38,272 nt of DNA from contig JAQXLY010000006.1 of NCBI GenBank assembly GCA_029012365.1, forward strand, positions 1-38,272, read 5' to 3'. Positions 32,500 to 38,272 of the stretch are shown here, piece after piece. The notes under the pieces were generated by a model that worked only from the letters and a program-made list of their open reading frames with translations, had not been told where the DNA came from and made no database searches. Position 1 is the stretch's first letter. Each line of letters opens with the position of its first letter. Origin of the DNA: Lachnospiraceae bacterium. GTDB taxonomy: Bacteria; Bacillota; Clostridia; Lachnospirales; Lachnospiraceae. Position numbers and translations under genes: made by a program.

Positions 32500-33987
32500 T
32501 TACCACCCCTTTATCAAGTTTTGTAAGATTTCATCCATGCTTTGCCGCATTTCTCTTGTTTCTTCCGCAAGCTGTGTATTTGACATTTTCCGGTAGTATT
32601 TCACACTGGAATTATTTGCGTGTCCTAACAGCTTTGCTATTGTTGTATCGTCTACGTGCATTTCCGTCAGTTTCCGACCATAAGTATGCCGGAATAAATG
32701 TGTGCCAACACCGAACTGCTCTCCATTATCATCCCTTAAATCATTTTCATGGATAATCGCCATGAGCTGATACTGTATCTTTGCATATGTCATTGGACGG
32801 CTTGCATCCTTATCATTTGCAAATATATACGGACTGTCCGGAGAATGTGCCTTCGTATACTTAATCGCTGCGTTTATCAGTTCCAGTATCTCTTCATTGA
32901 TGGTCTTGCGATATGCCCTTCGGCTTTTAATCTGGTATATCTGGATCATCAGCTTTCCATCCTTTTCAAACACACAATCCTGCTTTAGTGTCAGCGTATC
33001 CGAAATTCGTGTACCTAACATCTGATGTAAAATCAATGCCCTTGCCACCTGTACATCAGCAGTAACAATGGCACTGTTCAATCTTTTCAGTTCTGCATCC
33101 GAATAGGACTTGTACAACTTTTCCGGATTGTTTGGAATATCTGTAATCAGAAACAGATTGCAAATTCTCTGATTATCTGTCATCCTGCCAACCAAATCAA
33201 TGAGTGCCTTCAGATGAAAAATATCTGCTCTATAGGATTGCCTATCATTCGCTTCCGTACTAAGGTATATCAGATAGCTCTCAACAATATCCCTATTTAT
33301 GTCAGCCATTGACTGTACATCTGGAAAATTCTCCGCCAGATAGGAACTAAAGCGGTTTATCGCTACGATTTCTGCTGATACCGTACCGACTGCCCTTGTC
33401 TGCAATTCCATAAAAGCTGCATCCTTTACTTCCTTTCGCATTTCATCTTGTACAATCTTTGTAAAGTTGATTGTTTCCGTGTTTTTGATTGGATTGTCAA
33501 TCAGCATAAGTCCTAACTTATCCAGCTTCCATATATCCTTTTCCCTCTCCGGTCTTTCATCCTCCGGGGCAAGGTACTCATATACTTTTCTTAAATATCG
33601 GATATGAACGCTTTCGTTTTGCTGATCCTTTCCTATACGCTTGCTTATCTCTCTGGTTGTTAATGATTTCCCATTGGATAGCAGCCATTTCTTCATATCT
33701 TTTACCAGTGTATCAAGCGGAAGCTCTAAAAGACTTTCCATCTTAGGATGCTTTTCTGATAAAAAACTGTTTACCACATTGTAAGAAGTGAGGTCTGTCC
33801 TAAGACTGGATGCCTTCAGAACCGTTCCCCGGTACAATATGAACGAAGAAAATTCTTTCTGCAAGCCCACGGTAGGAAGTCTGTCAATGCAAAAACATTG
33901 ATTTCTACATTTATCTGCTACTGAACCAGCCGTAATATCTTCCGTCTGATAGCATGGCAAATCATTAAATCTAAGTTTCATTTCCAT
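32500..33987 (-). CDS. Third tyrosine recombinase of the element
   Basis: A 495-residue protein; the start at 33987 is set by GGGAGGAAACA, and it overlaps the TnpB-like gene by 17 bases. The catalytic domain is complete: Arg327 in MLGTRISDTLTL, His430/Arg433 in THLFRHTYGRKL, His456 in LLGHANNSS and Tyr464 or 465 in SVKYYRKM. The long N-terminus (about 1-195) includes a helical DNA-binding part (YVVNSFLSEKHPKM-like region). It cuts and joins DNA through a phosphotyrosine bond. Three recombinases in a row are typical of elements that must act together on one site, as in Tn554-like and RIT elements. Confidence 0.9.
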   Translation of the reverse strand: MEMKLRFNDLPCYQTEDITAGSVADKCRNQCFCIDRLPTVGLQKEFSSFILYRGTVLKASSLRTDLTSYNVVNSFLSEKHPKMESLLELPLDTLVKDMKKWLLSNGKSLTTREISKRIGKDQQNESVHIRYLRKVYEYLAPEDERPEREKDIWKLDKLGLMLIDNPIKNTETINFTKIVQDEMRKEVKDAAFMELQTRAVGTVSAEIVAINRFSSYLAENFPDVQSMADINRDIVESYLIYLSTEANDRQSYRADIFHLKALIDLVGRMTDNQRICNLFLITDIPNNPEKLYKSYSDAELKRLNSAIVTADVQVARALILHQMLGTRISDTLTLKQDCVFEKDGKLMIQIYQIKSRRAYRKTINEEILELINAAIKYTKAHSPDSPYIFANDKDASRPMTYAKIQYQLMAIIHENDLRDDNGEQFGVGTHLFRHTYGRKLTEMHVDDTTIAKLLGHANNSSVKYYRKMSNTQLAEETREMRQSMDEILQNLIKGW

Positions 33988-35941
33988 TGTTTCCTCCCTT
34001 CCGTACTGCCTTTGCAATACTGTTTCCTTTCATACTGAAATATTCCTCATTCGCTTTATCAATCTTTTCCGGCAGGTAATCAATATACTGCTTTGTCATT
34101 TCCTCTGACTTATGCCCTAAGAAATCACGGATTGCCTGTATGGATGCACCATGTCCGTGCATTGCCGTACTAATGGTGTGCCTGTAATCATGAGAACGGA
34201 ATGTATAATCTCCGCAATCAATCCCAAGTTCCCGGCACTTACCCACCATCTGCTTATTGAATGTTCCCACATTATATGCACCGCCCTTTTCATTTTGAAA
34301 TACATAATCATCCGGGGCTATGTGCATCTTTTGTATGTAGGAAGTCATCAGCTGGTAGAGCGTTTCCGGAATGGGTACTGTCTTCTCGGCTTTCATCTTG
34401 TTCTGATAGAGCCTAATCCATGTATCCCCATTCATTACATAGTAGGCATCCCCTTTTATGGTACAGACTTCATTGATTCGTAAGCCCAGACACCATAAGT
34501 GGAGATACATGAGCCTTAAATGCTCCGGGAACAGATGCAGATTTGTAAGCATCTGACTTACCATGTCTTCCGGTAATGCCCTGTCATGGTGTGTCGGCAC
34601 TACCTTCTTTAGATAATATTCCATATTAAAAGGAACTTTCTCTATGTAGCCCTTTACGACCATGAATTTCATAAACTTATATATGTCTGCCACTTTGCCA
34701 TTGAAAGTATCTGGTAGGATACCGTTGTCGATATGCTTCATATAGGCATCCATATCCTGTGCCGTAAGATGAAGTACCGATAAATTCTTTGCATCACAGT
34801 ATTCCAAGAACTCCGACACCCGGTAAAACTGAAACCGGATGTTACTGATGGCAAGGGATGTAACACCTATCATATACTGCATATATGTCTGGAAAATCTT
34901 TCGGTTTTCCTTATCATGCACCTGCATAAACTGGATACGCACCACCGGATTTGCCGGATTCATGCGGTCACTTTGGAACTTGAAACGCTCCATGTACCAC
35001 ACATTTGCTTCCCAGTTTGTTTTCTTTGCTCGTAAGAAAAGGAATTTCCTTATATTGTCTACTATCTGGATATATATATCTGCCTTATCTACATTAAGCC
35101 CATCCAGCTTTTCCTTAAACTTTGCTATATCCTCTTCCTCCAGCCGTTCCAAGTCCTCAATCCCCTGCTCAATACTGAAATTGTACAGGAGCTTTAGAGG
35201 TACAAGAAATCTTTCTCTTCGTAGCTTCCAGTCTTTTTCATTCTCCAGTATGTAATTCAACATAAAGAATATCTGATACTTGACCTGCTCCGCTGCTTGT
35301 AAGGAAAAATCAAACAGCAGCTCTTCTTTATTCCGGATGTAATAGAAAGTCTTTGCAATCTCAATATCCGGATGGTACAGGAGAAATATCTTTCCCCCGG
35401 TATATCTTAACTTCCTTTCCTTAAAAGGTGCTTTATCACATTCCTTCTGGATGGAAGCAAGTTTCATGTTATCCAGTGCTTTTAAATATTCCAATCTTTT
35501 CTGACCGCTGATAGACTGTTTGACATAGGCTTCATATGAGGTACGGATTTCATAAGTAATATCCTCTGCCCTTTTGATGCCGTGTGCCATAAGATAAACT
35601 TCCGTCTTCTTTATGGCAGCTGTCAACTTCCTGCCAGCTTCCAGTTCTTTCAAAAACGCTTCGTTCTGTGGAGCGTAGAAAGAATACTGTAATGTTTCCA
35701 TGCATCCTGCATAGAGTACTTTCTGCTTATCAGAAAAATTTTCTTTCTGACTGATATACGTTCTGTAATCCTGTATATCCTCGTCTGTGACATCCTCTAT
35801 GGAATAGATGCCCTCTTGTAAAAGGAAATCCCTGACAGCTGCTCTTTGTCTGCCCTGCACTGTGGCACAGGCATCAAGCTGTGCATCCAGTTCTGCAATC
35901 CGGGCAGTCATGTCAAACTGCAAAAGACTTAAAGCAGCCAT
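33971..35941 (-). CDS. tnpB: TnpB-like tyrosine recombinase
   Basis: A 656-residue protein, near the 630 residues of TnpB of Tn554, starting at 35941, 13 bases after the TnpA-like gene. The first ~440 residues are an extended helical region, atypically long for a phage integrase. The catalytic domain has Arg488 in CLGLRINEVCTI, His584 and Arg587 in SHDYRHTIS, His610 in FLGHKSEEM and Tyr619 in KQYIDYLP. Likely partners with the TnpA-like protein in excision and insertion. The gene symbol refers to the Tn554 family and not to the IS200/IS605 TnpB nuclease. Confidence 0.88.
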   Translation of the reverse strand: MAALSLLQFDMTARIAELDAQLDACATVQGRQRAAVRDFLLQEGIYSIEDVTDEDIQDYRTYISQKENFSDKQKVLYAGCMETLQYSFYAPQNEAFLKELEAGRKLTAAIKKTEVYLMAHGIKRAEDITYEIRTSYEAYVKQSISGQKRLEYLKALDNMKLASIQKECDKAPFKERKLRYTGGKIFLLYHPDIEIAKTFYYIRNKEELLFDFSLQAAEQVKYQIFFMLNYILENEKDWKLRRERFLVPLKLLYNFSIEQGIEDLERLEEEDIAKFKEKLDGLNVDKADIYIQIVDNIRKFLFLRAKKTNWEANVWYMERFKFQSDRMNPANPVVRIQFMQVHDKENRKIFQTYMQYMIGVTSLAISNIRFQFYRVSEFLEYCDAKNLSVLHLTAQDMDAYMKHIDNGILPDTFNGKVADIYKFMKFMVVKGYIEKVPFNMEYYLKKVVPTHHDRALPEDMVSQMLTNLHLFPEHLRLMYLHLWCLGLRINEVCTIKGDAYYVMNGDTWIRLYQNKMKAEKTVPIPETLYQLMTSYIQKMHIAPDDYVFQNEKGGAYNVGTFNKQMVGKCRELGIDCGDYTFRSHDYRHTISTAMHGHGASIQAIRDFLGHKSEEMTKQYIDYLPEKIDKANEEYFSMKGNSIAKAVRKGGNNGNET

Positions 35942-35954
35942 CAGTCACACCCCC

Positions 35955-37073
35955 TTATATCAATTTATCCACCATATATAGTGACTTGTTTTTACTGTAA
36001 AATTCATCTGTTGCCTGACTAAGTTCATCCGCATCTATATTCAGATACTTTTCTGTCGTGCTGATATGCCTATGTCCTAATGCTTTGGAAATCAGTGCCA
36101 AATCCCATCCACTCTTACGCCTTTCATTTGCAAAATAATGTCTTAGCATATGTGGAGTTGCCTTGATTCCGGTTTTCTCTTCCAGTCTTCCAAGCATGGC
36201 ATAGACCGTATTCACATTTTCCGGCTCCCCGGCATTTTCTCCGGAAAGATTGACAAACAGATAATCGCCATCCTTTAATAGCTTTCTGTTTTCGGAAAGA
36301 TAATACATGAGGATCTCCATAGTCTCTGCACTTATCTTTGCTCTGCGGTATTCCGCATTCTTGGCTCTGGCAGCATTCTCATTGTCCTCACGGTATTCCA
36401 CACGGATCACTCGCTTATCATAGTCAATGTCCTGCGTGTACCGGATGCCAAGAAGCTCTCCGATACGAAATCCGGTTTCTGACAGTAATAGAAGCATCAG
36501 CTGGTCACGGCAGTTTGCACACGCTTCCAATAAGGTAATGATGCAGTCCTTTTCAATGGTCTTTCCAACGTGTTCTTCTTCCTTTAAGTATCCTTTGAAT
36601 GTCCGGCAGGTTACAGAGAACCTGACACCTACATTATTGGAAAAAGAAACTACCCGGCTTGATAATACCTTTAAGTCATGAAACTGCTCGTATTCCAGTT
36701 CCAGAAAAGAAAACCATCCAAACACATCCCTTAAATATGTGTTGCAGGTTGCATTCATTGGCTGCTTCCTTTCCCTATCTCCGTTATGCTTCCCACTTTT
36801 CAGCCATGCAAGAAACTCTGTGAAATGCAAGTGCTGTTCGCTATAGGGAAGTTCTAACACATCCCCCAGCTTTACATCCTTTTCCTCTAAGTAACTCATG
36901 TAATAGGAAATGGAAAATGCAATCCGCTTAACTGTGTTTGGAGATTTCTTTGCCCTTGTCATATGCGTAAGATACTTGGTAGGCAGTGGCATAATAGACA
37001 TATCTTCCATACAGCGGATGAAGAAATAAGTAACATTTCCATCCTGCACCCTGTCAACTGTGTACGGATTCAT
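35955..37073 (-). CDS. tnpA: TnpA-like tyrosine recombinase
   Basis: A 372-residue protein (TnpA of Tn554: about 361), ATG 37073 behind GGAGGTGGTCAG; an in-frame ATG at 37118 lacks a ribosome site. Core-binding domain about 30-165 (SPNTVKRIAFSISYYMSYL), then the catalytic domain with Arg203 in ETGFRIGELLGI, His308/Arg311 in PHMLRHYFA, His334 in LGHRHISTTEKY and Tyr343. First gene of the recombinase operon, with the consensus promoter 37110-37138 ahead of it. Confidence 0.92.
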   Translation of the reverse strand: MNPYTVDRVQDGNVTYFFIRCMEDMSIMPLPTKYLTHMTRAKKSPNTVKRIAFSISYYMSYLEEKDVKLGDVLELPYSEQHLHFTEFLAWLKSGKHNGDRERKQPMNATCNTYLRDVFGWFSFLELEYEQFHDLKVLSSRVVSFSNNVGVRFSVTCRTFKGYLKEEEHVGKTIEKDCIITLLEACANCRDQLMLLLLSETGFRIGELLGIRYTQDIDYDKRVIRVEYREDNENAARAKNAEYRRAKISAETMEILMYYLSENRKLLKDGDYLFVNLSGENAGEPENVNTVYAMLGRLEEKTGIKATPHMLRHYFANERRKSGWDLALISKALGHRHISTTEKYLNIDADELSQATDEFYSKNKSLYMVDKLI

Positions 37074-37109
37074 CTGACCACCTCCATATTCATTTCTTAC
37101 ACAATACAC

Positions 37110-37138
37110 ATTATACACAAATTGACATGGTATGTCAA
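37110..37138 (-). promoter_or_regulatory. Perfect consensus promoter of the recombinase operon
   Basis: Minus strand TTGACA (37138-37133), 17-bp spacer, TATAAT (37115-37110). The spacing and both hexamers are exact, so the operon should be strongly transcribed unless repressed. The -35 box is inside one arm of the palindrome 37120-37140. Confidence 0.92.
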
Positions 37139-37218
37139 TTATTTATTGATTTATCATGTCAATTCATATCAATTACACTTAATCTGCCAATTATCCAAAT
37201 TGACTTTTTGTGTCAATT
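37120..37218. promoter_or_regulatory. Array of AATTGACA/TGTCAATT operator half-sites between the HTH gene and the recombinases
   Basis: Site 1: AATTGACAT (37120-37128) and ATGTCAATT (37132-37140), a perfect 9-bp inverted repeat with a 3-bp spacer. Site 2: ATGTCAATT (37156-37164) and ATATCAATT (37166-37174), two direct half-sites 10 bp apart, one helix turn. Site 3: AATTGAC (37198-37204) and GTCAATT (37212-37218) with a 7-bp spacer. Site 1 covers the recombinase -35 region and site 3 the HTH gene promoter, the arrangement expected for a repressor encoded by the adjacent HTH gene. Confidence 0.8.
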
Positions 37219-37228
37219 AGTTTACTAT
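37200..37228 (+). promoter_or_regulatory. Promoter of the HTH gene
   Basis: TTGACT (37200-37205), 17-bp spacer, TACTAT (37223-37228), with GGAGGAATCTATT and the ATG at 37248 downstream. It overlaps operator site 3, so the gene is probably self-regulated. Confidence 0.75.
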
Positions 37229-37247
37229 ATTATCGGAGGAATCTATT

Positions 37248-37952
37248 ATGAACTCGAAATATAATCCACAAGAATTTGCTGCACTCTTGCAGCTTGCAAT
37301 AGGAAATACAATGAAAAAGGAATTTGCCAGTAAGATTGATGTATCCCCGGAATATTTATCAAGGATACTGAACTCAAAGCTGGCAAATCCTCCTTCCATA
37401 GGTAAAATTCAGTCAATCGCCCAGAATGCAAGTAATGGTGTAACCTATGCACAGCTTTTATCCGCTGCCGGATATGCTGCACAGGATGAAACCGATCCAT
37501 ACCATGCCGTTATCGCATCCCTGTCAGAGAATGTTAAGAAATTCATGCAGGGTACAATATTGACTGCGCTTTCCGTATCCGGCATTCCCTGTACTTTAGA
37601 GCAGGAAAAAAAGGACACCGACTATCATTTGTCAGTATCCTTTCCCTCCGGTGCTATCTCACACTGGCATTTTATTTTTCTTTCAAACGCTACAGAGGAA
37701 CTGATGAAAAAGGATTTCCATGCTCTTTATCTGCAACTGGCATTTGAAAAAATATCCGATACGGAAAAAATCAGCTTCGTAACATCAAGTAAGGAAGAAT
37801 TTGACCTGTATGCATCAAAGATACCGGAAAACCTCTCCCTTAATCTTTCTGTCATTCTGATTGATGAAAAGAATCTTACCATAGAAAAGGAATGCTGGAT
37901 TAAATCCACGCCATCCCTTTCCAGTAAAGACATTTCCATTTACACTTTATGA
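37248..37952 (+). CDS. HTH regulator of the mobile element, with unknown C-terminal domain
   Basis: A 234-residue protein; ATG 37248 has GGAGGAATCTATT upstream. The N-terminal ~75 residues form an HTH of the XRE/Cro type (MKKEFASKIDVSPEYLSRIL, NPPSIGKIQSIAQNA). A C-terminal domain follows (about 85-234) with strands such as HLSVSFPSGAISHWHFIF that I do not recognise; it might sense a signal, such as DNA damage or a ligand, that releases the repressor. It is divergent from the recombinases and facing its own operators, so repression of element movement is the most likely role. Confidence 0.8.
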   Translation: MNSKYNPQEFAALLQLAIGNTMKKEFASKIDVSPEYLSRILNSKLANPPSIGKIQSIAQNASNGVTYAQLLSAAGYAAQDETDPYHAVIASLSENVKKFMQGTILTALSVSGIPCTLEQEKKDTDYHLSVSFPSGAISHWHFIFLSNATEELMKKDFHALYLQLAFEKISDTEKISFVTSSKEEFDLYASKIPENLSLNLSVILIDEKNLTIEKECWIKSTPSLSSKDISIYTL

Positions 37953-37980
37953 TTCATCCGAATTTAACAGCAAAATTATA

Positions 37981-38010
37981 GAGTGGAGCAGCTGTTTGGT
38001 TGCTCCACTC
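37981..38010 (+). terminator. Terminator-like hairpin after the HTH gene
   Basis: GAGTGGAGCA (37981-37990) pairs perfectly with TGCTCCACTC (38001-38010) around a 10-base loop, followed by CATCGTTTTC, a moderate U-tract. Confidence 0.75.
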
Positions 38011-38208
38011 CATCGTTTTCACTGTTAAACAGAATAATGTTCATAGTTGTTGTTCGCCATATTTGCCACGCACCCCTGACCGCATCCGATACATCCGGAT
38101 ACAGGGAGAAAATCAGCCCATCCATGTAGGTCTGAAGTGATATAATAAAGTTGTAACAGGAGTGGCTAATAAGATATAATAAATCTAACAAGAAAAGAGG
38201 TACTCATT
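38011..38208 (+). other. Element right flank and upstream part of an IS3-type element
   Basis: No complete gene. From about 38130 the sequence becomes AT-rich (repeated GATATAATAAA) before the transposase start. A short plus-strand frame with stop near 38136 looks coding-like but has no start. The true boundary between the Tn554-like element and the IS cannot be determined here. Confidence 0.4.
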
Positions 38209-38272
38209 ATGCCACAAAGTTACACACCAGAATTTAAAAAGAAGATTGTTCGCCTTCATGAGGAAGAAGGAC
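38209..38272 (+). CDS. IS3-family transposase OrfA, 5' part only
   Basis: ATG 38209 follows AAAAGAGGTACTCATT. Only 21 codons are in the window: MPQSYTPEFKKKIVRLHEEE. This matches the opening of IS3-family OrfA proteins, a helix-turn-helix transposase segment, and is cut by the right edge. The promoter-like region just upstream is AT-rich, as is usual for an IS. Confidence 0.75.
   Translation, partial: MPQSYTPEFKKKIVRLHEEEG

Larger units (their letters stand above)
32008..38010 (-). mobile_element. Tn554-like element: three tyrosine recombinases, TnpC-like protein and repressor
   Basis: Left boundary set by the interrupted pilin frame near 32007. The right boundary is uncertain; it lies beyond the HTH gene terminator or is obscured by an IS3-type gene at the edge. 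The contents are a minus-strand operon of tnpA-, tnpB-, third recombinase- and tnpC-like genes with overlaps, and one divergent HTH gene. Tn554 is known to carry tnpA, tnpB and tnpC with tyrosine recombinases in the first two; this one has an extra recombinase and no evident resistance cargo. No terminal inverted repeats were seen, as expected for the class. Confidence 0.75.

Noticed and set aside
32005-38035. GAATAAT found at both suspected ends of the Tn554-like element as possible attachment core
   Set aside because: Seven bases in AT-rich DNA can match by chance, and joining the flanks at this point does not restore the pilin frame.
37976-38191. Minus-strand frame of 71 codons at the right end of the element
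   Set aside because: No good ribosome binding site, covers a terminator hairpin and an IS promoter region, and matches no family I know.

Overview
The window looks like the chromosome of a gut-type Firmicute in the Clostridia, most likely Lachnospiraceae. The grounds are strong AGGAGG ribosome binding sites, moderate GC, and families typical of that group: DUF5688, a DUF5702/TadE/prepilin peptidase/DUF6382-FHA pilus cluster, AraR-controlled ara genes and a SAM-I riboswitch on metK. The genus cannot be fixed from sequence alone. No tRNA, rRNA or CRISPR array was seen.

Left, accessory part (1-9800). A secreted lipoprotein with a Pro-Thr repeat linker runs off the left edge. To its right is a minus-strand operon of poorly known genes: DUF1643, DUF5688, an unknown gene, a DUF960-like gene, then two tiny membrane peptides of 23 and 46 residues, closed by a terminator. 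Divergent from it is an AT-rich, unrecognised 351-residue gene. Next comes the 5' part of an IS66-type element that ends exactly at the 3' end of a complete, isolated cas3, with no Cascade, adaptation genes or repeats. A DUF421 membrane protein and a decayed cotH-like gene follow.

Middle, mostly core metabolism (9900-24810). Thioredoxin and TrmB lie divergent from araR-araB-araD and a SEC-C-tagged methionine aminopeptidase. Then come a D,D-carboxypeptidase, a membrane coiled-coil protein, and a three-gene operon: aldo/keto reductase with two 4Fe-4S motifs, ECF S component fused to DUF1893, and GH31 glycosidase. metK follows with its SAM riboswitch, and then a HIT protein.

Right part (24830-32007). 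One long minus-strand run contains a flavodoxin-SCP2 fusion, a rhomboid protease, DUF6382-FHA, a TadE-like pseudopilin, a prepilin peptidase, a second TadE-like protein with two cysteine repeats, and DUF5702. This is the downstream half of a Tad/Flp pilus locus. Just upstream of DUF5702 only the last ~34 codons of the Flp-type pilin remain. The reading frame is cut by a mobile element.

Far right (about 32008-38010). This is a compact Tn554-like element with three tyrosine recombinases (TnpA-like, TnpB-like and a third) and a TnpC-like small protein in one operon. A divergent helix-turn-helix gene faces them. The intergenic region carries a perfect consensus promoter for the recombinases, embedded in AATTGACA-type palindromes. 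This looks like a repressor-controlled switch. The start of an IS3-type transposase lies at the right edge.
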